From NCBI RefSeq assembly GCF_000772965.1, contig NZ_JPVQ01000001.1, positions 235,824 to 299,823 on the forward strand: a DNA stretch of 64,000 nt, given 5' to 3'. Positions 10,809 through 19,989 of this stretch are shown here, one piece after another. Numbering within the stretch: the first letter of the stretch is position 1; every line of letters begins with the position of its first letter. The notes below the pieces were generated by a model, which saw only the letters and a list, made by a program, of their open reading frames with translations, searched no databases and had not been told where the DNA came from. Position numbers and translations under genes: made by a program. This DNA comes from Ureibacillus massiliensis 4400831 = CIP 108448 = CCUG 49529. Its GTDB lineage: Bacteria > Bacillota > Bacilli > Bacillales_A > Planococcaceae.

Positions 10809-11342
10809 CTAGAGAAGTTCATCATCGGTAAAAATCATTTCATCATAGCTTAATTTTATCGCTTCATAAACAAACAATGCAGCTATTAAATGAGGGATCA
10901 CGGTTCTTTCACCAAGTTTTGTAGGATGTGGTAAAATACCACCACGAATTTTCATAGAAACATACGTATAGGCCAACTCGCTTAATTCGTTTGTTTCACT
11001 TGCTGGTTCACTTGCCACAACCGCAAAAGGAATAAACTCATCATTCAGCTTTTTAGCCAGCTGAAGGGCATCTGCATTTTGACAGCTTTTTGTAAAAATA
11101 CAAACACGATCAACATCCGTAATTTCAACATCCTTTGACCATTTCACGAGCTTATAAAAAGGTTCTGTACTATGTAATGCATTAAATTCTACTGGCTCTA
11201 AATTATCAAAACATGCAAAATAAATGTTTCCTTCACCAACGGATGCCTGTGCAAGCAGTCGTGCCGTTTCTTCTATAACTTCTTCCTCGCTTTGAGAAAT
11301 TCTTTGTAATAATCCTGTTAATTGGGTAGTAAGTATTTTCAA
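10809..11342 (-). CDS. ywjG: DUF2529 protein (YwjG-like)
   Basis: 177-residue cytosolic protein of unknown function, the DUF2529 family. It sits between pyrG and spo0F exactly as ywjG does in B. subtilis, and is read from the minus strand, divergent from spo0F. The sequence has a sugar-isomerase-like alternating pattern (IYFACFDNL, RVCIFTKS, FAVVASEP) reminiscent of SIS folds, but no catalytic residues can be named. On the minus strand ATG at 11342 follows a GAAAGGTGGC ribosome-binding site. The assignment rests on length, recognisable sequence and synteny. Confidence 0.85.
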   Translation of the reverse strand: MKILTTQLTGLLQRISQSEEEVIEETARLLAQASVGEGNIYFACFDNLEPVEFNALHSTEPFYKLVKWSKDVEITDVDRVCIFTKSCQNADALQLAKKLNDEFIPFAVVASEPASETNELSELAYTYVSMKIRGGILPHPTKLGERTVIPHLIAALFVYEAIKLSYDEMIFTDDELL

Positions 11343-11520
11343 AATTATGCCACCTTTCGACTTTATTATATAAAGTTATTTTGATAAAAACAAAATTTCT
11401 ATACTTAATAAAACAAAATCCCACGAAAAATTATATTATTTTATTTTTTTCGACTATATTAAAAGATATATATAAAATAGTTGTTATAAAAATGTTTAGG
11501 GTACCAGAAAAAAGGGAATT

Positions 11521-11548
11521 AAAGGAATTGGATTGAATATATCGAATA
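11521..11548 (+). promoter_or_regulatory. sigma-H promoter of spo0F
   Basis: AAAGGAATT (11521-11529) fits the sigma-H -35 consensus RNAGGAWWW at every position. After an 11-bp spacer, ATCGAATA (11541-11548) fits the -10 RNNGAAWW at every position. B. subtilis spo0F is known to have a sigma-H promoter. A partial Spo0A box (TTCGACTA) lies about 70 bp upstream near 11449. Confidence 0.85.
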
Positions 11549-11576
11549 TTATATTAAATCAGGAATGTTGGGGGCA

Positions 11577-11972
11577 ATGAAGGTGAAGGAATTATTAATT
11601 GTAGATGACAATCGTGGTATAAGAATGTTGCTGGAAGAGGTCTTTAGTAAAGATGGATATTTAGTTCATCTAGCTACAAATGGTGCGGAGGCTATTAGTA
11701 TTGCAGAAAATAAGGATATTCATTGTGTCTTACTAGATATGAAATTACCTGACATGAACGGCATTGAAATATTGAAAACCATCGTACAATTCAAAAAAAA
11801 TCTACCTTTCATCATGATGTCTGCCTATGCAGAGCAAGATTTAATAGAAAAAGCGAAAAATAATGGAGCTATTCATTTCATAACAAAACCCTTTAATATC
11901 CATGAATTAAAAGAGTTAGTTAGCAAATTTATTAAAAGTCATTCAGAATTACGGGTTAATGAAATTATTTAG
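11577..11972 (+). CDS. spo0F: sporulation phosphorelay response regulator Spo0F
   Basis: Single-domain response regulator that takes phosphate from sporulation kinases and passes it to Spo0B. From ATG 11577 the product has 131 residues, and its key residues fall on the B. subtilis numbering: Asp10, Asp11, phospho-acceptor Asp54 and Lys104 in TKPF. The usual Thr82 is Ser82. This numbering is the main reason for preferring 11577 over ATG 11565; the G-run GGGGG just ahead is close to the start. The C-terminus is a few residues longer than in B. subtilis. The sigma-H promoter lies just upstream, so the leader is only about 20 nt. Confidence 0.95.
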   Translation: MKVKELLIVDDNRGIRMLLEEVFSKDGYLVHLATNGAEAISIAENKDIHCVLLDMKLPDMNGIEILKTIVQFKKNLPFIMMSAYAEQDLIEKAKNNGAIHFITKPFNIHELKELVSKFIKSHSELRVNEII

Positions 11973-12269
11973 AAGTTCATGTCACTATGTTTACATTTAT
12001 TAAAGATTGACGGAAAATATTTACAATGAATATATTATGAATTTGAGGGAAACGCTTTATTTCGTGAATAAAGTTTGGGACGCTAAACATATTTATTACA
12101 ATTATTAAGATATTTTTACACAAATTTGAAGGCTGTGGTTATTGTTCTAGTATTTCAATCGGCAGCTTTATAAGTGATATTATTGGGGAATATGTCAAAA
12201 TGATTTCATTATTTAAGCTAGTATTAAAAAGGTGCACGAAAGCTGATAAAACGCCTTTCATATGAAAAA
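11973..12269. other. spo0F-fba intergenic region
   Basis: No gene. TTGACG at 12007 followed by TATATT after 18 bp could be a promoter, but a transcript from it would meet the terminator at 12270. Otherwise AT-rich without clear structure. Confidence 0.4.
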
Positions 12270-12308
12270 CGGACGCCTCCATACGACTTGTGAGGCGTCC
12301 GCCTTTTT
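12270..12308 (+). terminator. terminator ahead of fba
   Basis: CGGACGCCTC (12270-12279) and GAGGCGTCCG (12292-12301) form a perfect 10-bp GC-rich stem, followed by CCTTTTT. Confidence 0.88.
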
Positions 12309-12316
12309 GATATGAT
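12288..12316 (+). promoter_or_regulatory. fba promoter overlapping the terminator
   Basis: TTGTGA (12288-12293), 17-bp spacer, TATGAT (12311-12316). The -35 box lies in the loop and 3' arm of the preceding terminator, giving fba its own start about 45 nt before its ATG. Confidence 0.65.
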
Positions 12317-12364
12317 GATATGGAATATTACACAAATAATTCTATCTTCAGGAGGATTTTCATA

Positions 12365-13219
12365 ATGCCATTAGTATCGATGAAAGAAATGTTAATAAAA
12401 GCAAAAAATGAAGGGTATGCTGTAGGTCAGTTCAATATTAATAACCTGGAATTTACTCAAGCAATTTTACAAGCGGCAGAAGAAGAAAAATCTCCAGTGA
12501 TCCTTGGTGTATCTGAAGGCGCAGGAAAATATATGGGTGGATTTGTTGCGGTGGTTCATATGGTTAAAGGCTTAATGGAAAGCTATAAAATCACAGTGCC
12601 TGTTGCCATTCATTTAGACCACGGTTCAAGTTTTGATAAATGTAAAGAAGCAGTAGATGCAGGATTTACTTCAGTTATGATTGATGCTTCACATCATCCG
12701 TTTGAAGAAAACGTAAAAATTACAAAAGAAGTAGTCGAATATGCACATGCAAATAATGTTTCAGTAGAAGCTGAGCTTGGTACAGTTGGCGGTGACGAAG
12801 ATGGGGTAATCGGAGGAATTATCTACGCGAACCCAGAGGAATGTAAAGCGCTTGTTGAACAAACAGCTATCGATTGCCTAGCACCTGCTTTAGGTTCTGT
12901 TCACGGTCCTTACAAAGGTGAACCAAACCTAGGATTTGCTGAAATGGAGGAAATCTCAAATTTAACTGATTTACCTCTTGTTTTACACGGTGGAACTGGT
13001 ATCCCAACAAAAGATATTCAACGTTCTATTTCATTGGGTACAGCTAAAATTAATGTAAATACTGAAAACCAAATTGCAGCAACAAAAGTAATTCGCGAAA
13101 TTTTAGAAAATGACAAAAAAGTTTACGACCCACGCAAATATTTAGGTCCAGCTCGTGAAGCTATTAAAACAACAGTTATTGGAAAAATGCGCGAATTTGG
13201 TAGCTCTCAAAAAGCGTAA
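12365..13219 (+). CDS. fba: class II fructose-bisphosphate aldolase
   Basis: Zinc-dependent cleavage of fructose-1,6-bisphosphate to dihydroxyacetone phosphate and glyceraldehyde-3-phosphate. 284 residues, the family norm. Zinc and active-site motifs are visible: HLDHGS near residue 81, [27 protein letters not shown] and [11 protein letters not shown] 12365 is preceded by AGGAGG at 12350-12355; ATG 12320 in frame has no ribosome-binding site. With the transaldolase, glpX and rpiB in this window it belongs to central carbon metabolism, and spo0F-fba-tal is a conserved Bacillus order. Confidence 0.97.
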   Translation: MPLVSMKEMLIKAKNEGYAVGQFNINNLEFTQAILQAAEEEKSPVILGVSEGAGKYMGGFVAVVHMVKGLMESYKITVPVAIHLDHGSSFDKCKEAVDAGFTSVMIDASHHPFEENVKITKEVVEYAHANNVSVEAELGTVGGDEDGVIGGIIYANPEECKALVEQTAIDCLAPALGSVHGPYKGEPNLGFAEMEEISNLTDLPLVLHGGTGIPTKDIQRSISLGTAKINVNTENQIAATKVIREILENDKKVYDPRKYLGPAREAIKTTVIGKMREFGSSQKA

Positions 13220-13229
13220 TAAATAATAT

Positions 13230-13444
13230 ATAAAGAATGCAGTAAAATTTATCCCGCATTAACAGGTGCTATTTTCCAAAGTTATTAAACGAGAGTGGAG
13301 AAAGTGCCTGTAATGCCCGATTGGTTCGGCCCAACACAAAGTTGGTCACTTAGGTGTTGCCCTAAAGGCAATTTGCGACGAGTAAAAGCGCATCGACCAT
13401 GAGCAGGACATGGCGGTTTAATTTAGCCTAAGTTCCAAATATTA
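13230..13444 (+). ncRNA. candidate structured RNA between fba and tal
   Basis: A chain of stems within about 170 nt. GCATTAACAGGTGC (13256-13269) pairs with GTGCCTGTAATGC (about 13304-13316) with one bulge. CCGA/TCGG follows at 13317, then CCAAC/GTTGG (or alternatively CAACAC/GTGTTG), TTGCC-CTAAA-GGCAA, CCATG-AGCAGGA-CATGG and GGC/GCC. No open reading frame of note and no T-run terminator. It ends just before GTGATGA. From memory the size and hairpin chain are reminiscent of HEARO/IscB-associated RNA, but I cannot confirm this, and no nuclease gene is present. The remaining gap to 13714 is AT-rich and holds nothing I can support. Confidence 0.45.
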
Positions 13445-13714
13445 GTGATGAAGCGGAATAAATTTGTATTTTCCTTTCACAACTATTGCTCCTTGATGCC
13501 ACCCTATGTGATAGAACCCCACTCACTAAATTATCGTTTCACTTTATTATTAAACGAATTACGTGTATTATCCATAAATAACATGGCACGTATGCTAATA
13601 AGATTTTTTCATTCACAAAATGAAATGTAATATATATGCAAAAGAAGTGTTTGATGAAAAAAGAACCTTTACTGGTTTTTAAATCGTTTTTTAAATAGAA
13701 TAGGGGGCATAAAA

Positions 13715-14365
13715 ATGAAATTTTTTATAGATACAGCAAATTTTGATGAAATAACTGAAGCACATTCTTGGGGTATTATCTCAGGAGTGACAACAAATCC
13801 TTCATTAGTTGCAAAGGAAGAGAACATTTCTTTCCACGATCGTCTTCGTGAAATTGCAGAACTAGTCGATGGATCTGTAAGTGGTGAAGTCATTTCACTA
13901 GATGCTGAAGGTATGATTAAAGAAGGTCTTGAATTAGCAAACATTGCACCAAATATCACAGTAAAATTACCAATGACACCAGAAGGTTTGAAAGCGTGTA
14001 AATACTTTTCTGAAAAAGGTATTAAAACGAACGTGACATTAATTTTTAGTGCAAACCAAGCATTAATGGCAGCACGTGCGGGCGCTACATATGTTTCGCC
14101 GTTTATTGGCCGATTAGATGATATTGGGCAAAGTGGGAGTGAATTAATATCAACAATTGCGGATATTTTTGCAATTCATGATATTCAGACTGAGATTATT
14201 GCAGCGTCTATTCGTCACCCGCAGCATATTACTGATGCAGCATTGGCAGGAGCAGACATTGCAACAACTCCTTTTAAGGTATTGAAACAATTATTCCATC
14301 ATCCACTAACTGACAAAGGAATTGAAGCCTTTTTAGCGGATTGGAAAAAGCGCGAAGGACAATAA
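13715..14365 (+). CDS. tal: small transaldolase (TalC/fructose-6-phosphate aldolase family)
   Basis: 216-residue class I aldolase of the short transaldolase family (B. subtilis YwjH). It exchanges dihydroxyacetone units between sugar phosphates in the non-oxidative pentose phosphate pathway. Schiff-base Lys84 lies in [10 protein letters not shown]-terminal [10 protein letters not shown] and TTNPSL bind phosphate. AGGGGG precedes ATG with 7-nt spacing. Transaldolase and fructose-6-phosphate aldolase cannot be told apart here, but Bacillus homologues act as transaldolases. Confidence 0.94.
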   Translation: MKFFIDTANFDEITEAHSWGIISGVTTNPSLVAKEENISFHDRLREIAELVDGSVSGEVISLDAEGMIKEGLELANIAPNITVKLPMTPEGLKACKYFSEKGIKTNVTLIFSANQALMAARAGATYVSPFIGRLDDIGQSGSELISTIADIFAIHDIQTEIIAASIRHPQHITDAALAGADIATTPFKVLKQLFHHPLTDKGIEAFLADWKKREGQ

Positions 14366-14523
14366 TATTATTAAGTGAAATAAAAAAATTTATGTAAAGA
14401 AAAACTCGTATCGTACCGAAAAGTAAAGCAATTGCCTAAAAATAATTGCATAGGTACACATACAAAAATTGAAGAAGTTGACTATAATAAGAGAAACTTT
14501 CCAATTACGAGGGAGAAGGCGTT

Positions 14524-15804
14524 ATGGATGTTTATAAAATCATTGGCGAGAATCGTCTAAAAGGTACAGTAAAAGTCAGCGGTGCCAAAAATAGTGCAGT
14601 CGCGTTAATCCCAGCATCAATCTTGGCGAATTCTCCAGTAACAATTGGAGGAATACCTGAAATTGCTGATGCTTGGACGCTTAAAGCACTATTAGAAGAA
14701 ATCGGTGGAGAAGTAGCTTTTGACAACGGACAAATGACCATTGATCCGACGAATATGCTTGCAATCCCTTTACCAAATGGCAATGTAAAGAAACTACGTG
14801 CTTCTTATTATTTAATGGGGGCAATGCTTGGGCGATTTAAAAAAGCAGTAGTTGGTTTGCCTGGAGGTTGTTTTTTAGGACCACGTCCGATTGATCAACA
14901 TATTAAAGGGTTTGAAGCATTAGGAGCAAAGGTTACCAATGAGCATGGTGCAATTTATTTGCGTGCAGACGAATTAGTTGGTGCGAAAATATACTTGGAC
15001 GTAGCAAGTGTTGGTGCAACGATTAATATTATGCTAGCAGCTGTTCGTGCAAAAGGGCGGACGGTTATTGAAAATGCTGCTAAGGAACCAGAAATTATAG
15101 ATGTAGCAACACTTTTAACAAATATGGGTGCCAATATTAAAGGTGCAGGTACGAGTGTTATCCGTATCGAAGGTGTAGATGAACTTCATGGTACAAAGCA
15201 TACGATTATACCGGATCGTATAGAGGCCGCAACATTTATGATAATGGCAGCAGCTATTGGCGATGGAATTACGATTGATAACATCATCCCATTACATCTT
15301 GAAGCGGTAATTGCAAAACTTCGAGAAATGGGTGTGAAGGTAATGGAAGGAGAAGAAAGTGTCTACATTCCTAGACCAGAAACTCTCCAAGCCGTTGATG
15401 TAAAAACATTAGTATATCCTGGATTCCCCACAGATGTTCAACAGCCGCTCTCCGTACTTATGACTCAAGCAGTAGGAGCTTCAAAAGTTACAGATACAAT
15501 TTATTCGGCTCGTTTTAAACATATCGATGAATTGCGTCGTATGAATGCAATCGCAAAAGTTGAAGGCAATACAGCTGTAATTCAAGGACCAACAAAACTA
15601 CATGGTTCATCTGTAACCGCTACAGATTTACGAGCAGGTGCAGCGCTTGTATTAGCAGGTCTGATCGCTGAGGGCGAAACCGAGATTCATGATATACACC
15701 ATATTGAGCGAGGATACAGTTCTTTAATCGAAAAACTAAATTCTCTTGGTGCAAATATTCGCCGTGAAACCATTGCAGTTAGTACGATGGAATTAAAAGA
15801 TTAA
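14524..15804 (+). CDS. murZ: UDP-N-acetylglucosamine 1-carboxyvinyltransferase (second copy, MurZ/MurAB type)
   Basis: Transfers enolpyruvate from PEP to UDP-GlcNAc, the first committed step of peptidoglycan synthesis. 426 residues with the loop Cys116 in [10 protein letters not shown], the fosfomycin-reactive cysteine. The start ATG follows GAGGGAGAAGG. Placement between tal and glpX/rho marks it as the MurAB/MurZ paralogue; the other copy is at 43599-44915. TATAAT occurs at about 14482 but its -35 is poor. Confidence 0.96.
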   Translation: MDVYKIIGENRLKGTVKVSGAKNSAVALIPASILANSPVTIGGIPEIADAWTLKALLEEIGGEVAFDNGQMTIDPTNMLAIPLPNGNVKKLRASYYLMGAMLGRFKKAVVGLPGGCFLGPRPIDQHIKGFEALGAKVTNEHGAIYLRADELVGAKIYLDVASVGATINIMLAAVRAKGRTVIENAAKEPEIIDVATLLTNMGANIKGAGTSVIRIEGVDELHGTKHTIIPDRIEAATFMIMAAAIGDGITIDNIIPLHLEAVIAKLREMGVKVMEGEESVYIPRPETLQAVDVKTLVYPGFPTDVQQPLSVLMTQAVGASKVTDTIYSARFKHIDELRRMNAIAKVEGNTAVIQGPTKLHGSSVTATDLRAGAALVLAGLIAEGETEIHDIHHIERGYSSLIEKLNSLGANIRRETIAVSTMELKD

Positions 15805-15893
15805 AAATAAAAGTTAAGCAGTTACTGAAGTATGTTACAATAGATGTGACATATAAATGTTCGTTTTTTCGAATAGCAGGAGGCAATTTAGAA

Positions 15894-16856
15894 ATGGAAC
15901 GTAGTTTAACTATGGAAGTAGTTCGCGTAACAGAAGCAGCTGCCATTGCATCTGCAAAATGGATGGGACGCGGATTGAAAGAAGAAGCAGATGACGCAGC
16001 AACAACAGCAATGCGTGCTCTATTTGATACAATTCCAATGCATGGTACGGTTGTAATTGGTGAAGGTGAAATGGATGAAGCACCAATGCTTTATATAGGA
16101 GAAGAGCTAGGTCTTCGTAATGGCGGACCTCAAGTGGATATTGCGGTAGACCCTCTTGAAGGAACTAATATCGTAGCAAAAGGTACAAACGGAGCGATGA
16201 CGGTATTAGCCATTGCAGATCGTGGTAATTTATTAAATGCACCAGATATGTATATGGAAAAACTAGCGGTTGGACCAGAAGCAGCTGGTAAAGTTGATAT
16301 AACAGCAAGTGTTACTGAAAACTTAATGGCAGTAGCAAAAGCGAAAAACAAAGAAATTTCAGATGTTGTAGCAGTTTTATTAGACCGCCCACGTCATCAA
16401 CACATTGTAGATGAAATTCGTGCAGCAGGTGCACGTATTAAATTCATTCAAGATGGTGATGTGAGTGCGGCTATTAATACTGCCTTCGATGAAACAGGTA
16501 TAGACATCATGTTTGGTACTGGTGGTGCTCCAGAAGGTGTTATTTCAGCCGTTGCACTAAAATGTCTAGGCGGAGATTTCCAAGCAAGACTAGTACCAGA
16601 AGATGATGCACAAATTGCACGTTGTGAAAAAATGGGCATCGATGTTTCCAAAATACTTTACTTAGACGACTTAGTAAAAGGTGACGATGCAATTTTCGCA
16701 GCAACTGCTGTTACGGATAGCGAATTAATGAAAGGTGTTCAATACAAAGGGGCGTACTGCTTAACTAATTCATTAGTTATGCGTGCTAAAACAGGTACAG
16801 TTCGCTTTGTTGAAGGACGACACAATATTGATAAAAAACCTAGATATGTAAAATAA
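15894..16856 (+). CDS. glpX: class II fructose-1,6-bisphosphatase
   Basis: Hydrolyses fructose-1,6-bisphosphate in gluconeogenesis. 320 residues with the metal-binding sets [11 protein letters not shown] and DPLEGTN, and the late FGTGGAPEG of GlpX. ATG 15894 follows AGGAGG at 15878-15883 (10-nt spacing); an upstream in-frame GTG at 15846 has no ribosome-binding site. Together with fba and tal it forms a sugar-phosphate neighbourhood. A 12-bp hairpin follows the stop. Confidence 0.96.
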   Translation: MERSLTMEVVRVTEAAAIASAKWMGRGLKEEADDAATTAMRALFDTIPMHGTVVIGEGEMDEAPMLYIGEELGLRNGGPQVDIAVDPLEGTNIVAKGTNGAMTVLAIADRGNLLNAPDMYMEKLAVGPEAAGKVDITASVTENLMAVAKAKNKEISDVVAVLLDRPRHQHIVDEIRAAGARIKFIQDGDVSAAINTAFDETGIDIMFGTGGAPEGVISAVALKCLGGDFQARLVPEDDAQIARCEKMGIDVSKILYLDDLVKGDDAIFAATAVTDSELMKGVQYKGAYCLTNSLVMRAKTGTVRFVEGRHNIDKKPRYVK

Positions 16857-16869
16857 ACTTCTAAACTAA

Positions 16870-16902
16870 GATGTCTGATAATATATTTATTTATCAGACA
16901 TC
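16870..16902 (+). terminator. hairpin after glpX
   Basis: GATGTCTGATAA (16870-16881) and TTATCAGACATC (16891-16902) are perfect complements with a 9-nt loop. The tail (CTTCCTATAAATC) is not a true T run, so termination may be partial. Confidence 0.6.
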
Positions 16903-17008
16903 CTTCCTATAAATCTTTCATATGATTTCCTACGACGACTTCAATTCCAAAAGTGTAGTAATCAAAAATTTAAGTATAATCAAAAATTAATAAGACTGGA
17001 GTAATGCT

Positions 17009-18292
17009 ATGACAGCGCATACAATAGCTCAATTAGAAAACATGACTTTAAAAGAGTTATATGCTCTTGCTCGTGATTATAAAATTTCGTATTATAGTAA
17101 ATTAACAAAAAAAGAATTAATTTTTGCGATATTAAAATCACGTTCAGAACAAGAAGGCTTTTTCTTTATGGAAGGAGTTCTTGAAATTGTTTCAAATGAA
17201 GGATTTGGTTTCCTTCGTCCAATTAACTATTCACCATCAAAAGAAGATATTTATATTTCGGCTTCTCAAATTCGCCGTTTTGATCTTCGAAATGGGGACA
17301 AGGTATCAGGTAAAGTACGCCCACCAAAAGAAAACGAACGTTACTTTGGTTTATTACAGGTTGATGCAGTAAATGGGGAAGATCCTGAAATTGCTAAGGA
17401 ACGTGTTCACTTTCCAGCACTTACACCACTTTATCCAGACCGTCAGATTAAACTTGAAACTGAACCGAATAAAGTATCAACTCGCATCATGGATTTAGTT
17501 GCACCTGTTGGTTTTGGGCAACGTGGCTTAATTGTCGCACCTCCAAAGGCAGGTAAAACATCTCTATTAAAGGAAATTGCTAATGCGATTACAACCAACT
17601 ATCCAGAAGCGGAGTTAATCGTATTACTCATCGATGAACGACCTGAAGAAGTAACAGATATTGAACGCTCCGTTAATGCGGATGTTGTAAGTTCGACATT
17701 TGATGAACTTCCTGAAAATCATGTAAAAGTAGCGGAGCTTGTTCTTGAACGTGCTCGTCGCTTAGTTGAACATAAACGAGACGTTATCATTTTAATGGAT
17801 TCTATTACACGCTTAGCCCGTGCTTATAACTTAGTTATTCCTCCAAGTGGACGAACTCTTTCAGGTGGTATTGATCCAGCAGCATTCCACAGACCGAAAC
17901 GCTTCTTTGGATCGGCTCGTAATATTGAAGATGGCGGTAGCCTAACAATTTTAGCTACAGCACTTGTAGATACGGGTTCACGTATGGATGAAGTGATTTA
18001 CGAGGAATTCAAAGGTACAGGGAACTTAGAGCTGCATTTAGATCGTCATTTAGCAGAACGTCGTGTATTCCCAGCGCTTGATATTCGTCGATCAGGTACA
18101 CGTAAGGAAGAATTGCTTATCCCGGCTGAACAATTGGAAAAGCTATGGGGAATTCGCAGAACCTTCACCGATGCGCCTGACTTCACAGAACGCTTCTTAA
18201 AGAAACTTCGCGCCTCAAAAACAAACGAAGAATTTTTCGAAAAGCTAAATGAAGAGATGAAAAAAGCAACGAAAGGGAAAGGGTTAATTTAA
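17009..18292 (+). CDS. rho: transcription termination factor Rho
   Basis: Hexameric RNA-dependent ATPase helicase that ends transcription. 427 residues: Rho_N domain (1-50, [15 protein letters not shown]), cold-shock RNA-binding domain (55-125, GFLRP), and the ATPase domain with Walker A PPKAGKTS near residue 178, Walker B VIILMDS and the secondary-channel Q/R loops. ATG follows CTGGAG. The murZ-glpX-rho-rpmE order is conserved in Bacillales. Confidence 0.98.
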   Translation: MTAHTIAQLENMTLKELYALARDYKISYYSKLTKKELIFAILKSRSEQEGFFFMEGVLEIVSNEGFGFLRPINYSPSKEDIYISASQIRRFDLRNGDKVSGKVRPPKENERYFGLLQVDAVNGEDPEIAKERVHFPALTPLYPDRQIKLETEPNKVSTRIMDLVAPVGFGQRGLIVAPPKAGKTSLLKEIANAITTNYPEAELIVLLIDERPEEVTDIERSVNADVVSSTFDELPENHVKVAELVLERARRLVEHKRDVIILMDSITRLARAYNLVIPPSGRTLSGGIDPAAFHRPKRFFGSARNIEDGGSLTILATALVDTGSRMDEVIYEEFKGTGNLELHLDRHLAERRVFPALDIRRSGTRKEELLIPAEQLEKLWGIRRTFTDAPDFTERFLKKLRASKTNEEFFEKLNEEMKKATKGKGLI

Positions 18293-18427
18293 AGTTCCTT
18301 TTTCCGATAATGTTGTACAAGTATTCTATGCGATCTAAACGAGAGTTAAGTGATCATTTAAGTGTGACAAAGTAATAGACTAAAACAATGTATAGCAGTA
18401 TATAATTGAACAGGAATAATCTTCTTC

Positions 18428-18456
18428 TTGCAATCATTATTTATTCTTGCTATAAT
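18428..18456 (+). promoter_or_regulatory. rpmE promoter
   Basis: TTGCAA (18428-18433), exactly 17 bp, TATAAT (18451-18456): a near-consensus sigma-A promoter. Confidence 0.85.
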
Positions 18457-18462
18457 TTTTCA

Positions 18463-18567
18463 GGTATGCAACGTGTGCATATGTAACTGGCATATTCGGG
18501 TTATGTAAGGCACAGTTCGAATAAAAACTCTGTTCCAGATGGTTCAGGGCGAGAGGAGAAAACGAAT
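18463..18567 (+). promoter_or_regulatory. rpmE 5' leader, possible L31 autoregulatory leader
   Basis: The roughly 105-nt leader contains paired segments (AACGTGTGCATATG region; CAGTTC...GTTCC). Firmicute L31 genes are known to carry structured autoregulatory leaders; I infer this is one, without a covariance match. Confidence 0.35.
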
Positions 18568-18768
18568 ATGAAACAAGGAATTCATCCAGATTACAAAACT
18601 GCAACAGTAACATGCTCTTGCGGTAACTCATTCCAAACTGGTTCAGTAAAAGAAAGCATCACTGTAGAGTTCTGCAACGAATGCCACCCATTCTATACTG
18701 GACGTCAAAAATTCGCGGCTGCTGATGGTCGTGTGGATCGTTTCAACAAAAAATACGGTCTTAAATAA
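18568..18768 (+). CDS. rpmE: 50S ribosomal protein L31 (zinc-binding form)
   Basis: 66 residues with the four zinc ligands Cys16, Cys18, Cys36 and Cys39, so this is the C+ form that stores zinc on the ribosome, not the zinc-free YtiA type. GAGAGGAG precedes ATG. A strong promoter and leader are upstream and a strong terminator is downstream (18784-18817), so it is expressed alone. Confidence 0.97.
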   Translation: MKQGIHPDYKTATVTCSCGNSFQTGSVKESITVEFCNECHPFYTGRQKFAAADGRVDRFNKKYGLK

Positions 18769-18783
18769 GATTGACCTAAAACA

Positions 18784-18817
18784 AAACGTCTGCCACAAAA
18801 TCGTGGCGGACGTTTTT
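18784..18817 (+). terminator. rpmE terminator
   Basis: AACGTCTGCCAC pairs with GTGGCGGACGTT and is followed by six T. Confidence 0.92.
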
Positions 18818-18887
18818 TCTAGTTTTGATAGTCTTGTTTGGTGCTGAGTAAAGGGTTAATCCTGGAAATATCAGGAAAAACCTAGCG

Positions 18888-19107
18888 CTGAATGGACAAA
18901 AGTAGCATCTGAGCGGACAAAATGAACGTCTGAATGGACAAAAAATATGAGTGTGGACAAAACCTGACGCTGAATGGACAAACCCATGTCTGAGTGGACA
19001 AAACCCATGTCTGAGCGGACAAAATGAACGTCTGAATGGACAAAAAATATGAGTGTGGACAAAACCAGACGCTGAATGGACAAACCCACCTACTGAATGG
19101 ACAAAAA
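18888..19107 (+). repeat. GGACAAAA repeat array 1
   Basis: Eleven copies of a motif close to CTGARYGGACAAAA. The GG positions are 18894, 18915, 18936, 18955, 18976, 18996, 19017, 19038, 19057, 19078 and 19099, giving spacings of 21, 21, 19, 21, 20, 21, 21, 19, 21 and 21. The pattern repeats every 102 bp (five units), variable linkers included. Frames open on the minus strand are caused by the stop-free motif. The region upstream to the rpmE terminator and the 150 bp downstream to tdk hold nothing else clear. Confidence 0.92.
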
Positions 19108-19260
19108 ACTACTTTTAAAAGTATCCAGACCAATAGTGAAAGGTTACATCGTGATATAAATGCTATCACTAATAGTACTATTACAATTAATCCATTGCAG
19201 ACATCTTAAATAACGATAAAATGAATAAAGTAAGATCATCCTAAGAAAGAGGTAGTTTTG

Positions 19261-19842
19261 ATGGCGCAATTATTCTTCAAACATGGAGCTATGAATAGCG
19301 GAAAATCTATTGAAATTCTAAAAGTTGCACATAATTATGAAGAGCAGAACAAACCTGTATTAATCTTTACATCTGGTATTGATGATCGAGATGAAGTTGG
19401 CTATGTTTCTAGTCGAATTGGTTTGCGCAGAAAAGCAATTCCAGTTTTTGAAGAGACAGATATTTTTGAATACGTAAAAAATCACCAAGAACAAAATGGA
19501 TTGCTTCACTGTATCCTAGTCGATGAAGTTCAATTTTTAAAGAAAGAACAAATCCTACAGCTAACAAAAATTGTTGATGATCTTAATATTCCTGTGATGG
19601 GATTCGGGTTGAAAAATGATTTCCAAAACGAACTTTTTGAAGGTAGCCGCTACATGCTTATATACTCGGATAAAATCGAGGAAATGAAAACGATTTGTTG
19701 GTTCTGTCACAAAAAGGCGACGATGAATCTGCGAGTTGATGAAAATAATAAACCAATTTATACAGGCGAACAAATCCATATCGCTGGAAATGATACATAC
19801 TATCCAGTTTGCCGTAAATGTCATGCCAATCCGCCACTTTAA
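19261..19842 (+). CDS. tdk: thymidine kinase
   Basis: Salvage phosphorylation of thymidine with ATP. 193 residues; P-loop GAMNSGKS at residues 9-16, Walker-B-like ILVDEVQFL near 83, and a zinc knuckle made by CWFC and CRKC near the C-terminus. The sequence differs from B. subtilis Tdk and looks like the Lactobacillus/Clostridium subtype. ATG 19261 follows AAGAGGTAG. It sits in the normal rpmE-tdk-prfA place but is flanked on both sides by repeat arrays (18888-19107 and about 19995-20520). Confidence 0.93.
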   Translation: MAQLFFKHGAMNSGKSIEILKVAHNYEEQNKPVLIFTSGIDDRDEVGYVSSRIGLRRKAIPVFEETDIFEYVKNHQEQNGLLHCILVDEVQFLKKEQILQLTKIVDDLNIPVMGFGLKNDFQNELFEGSRYMLIYSDKIEEMKTICWFCHKKATMNLRVDENNKPIYTGEQIHIAGNDTYYPVCRKCHANPPL

Positions 19843-19989
19843 AAGTTAGAAAGAAATGAAAAGAGATGGACTCATTGATTAACTTCTATGAAGGGTAAAT
19901 TTACGATTTGATCGGATAGATGAAGGATTGGGGCGTATAATCTTGCTTTTGAGCACAATTGAAATTTGAATGTAATCAATCATTTATTT

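Noticed and set aside
13445..13630. 61-codon plus-strand frame upstream of tal
   Set aside because: No ribosome-binding site, no family features, starts next to the structured RNA region.
18500..18530. tRNA T-loop-like GTTCGAAT in the rpmE leader
   Set aside because: No acceptor, D or anticodon stems around it.
18871..19169. Minus-strand repeat proteins over array 1
   Set aside because: Same artefact of the stop-free GGACAAAA complement; two frames overlap and neither has codon-like composition.
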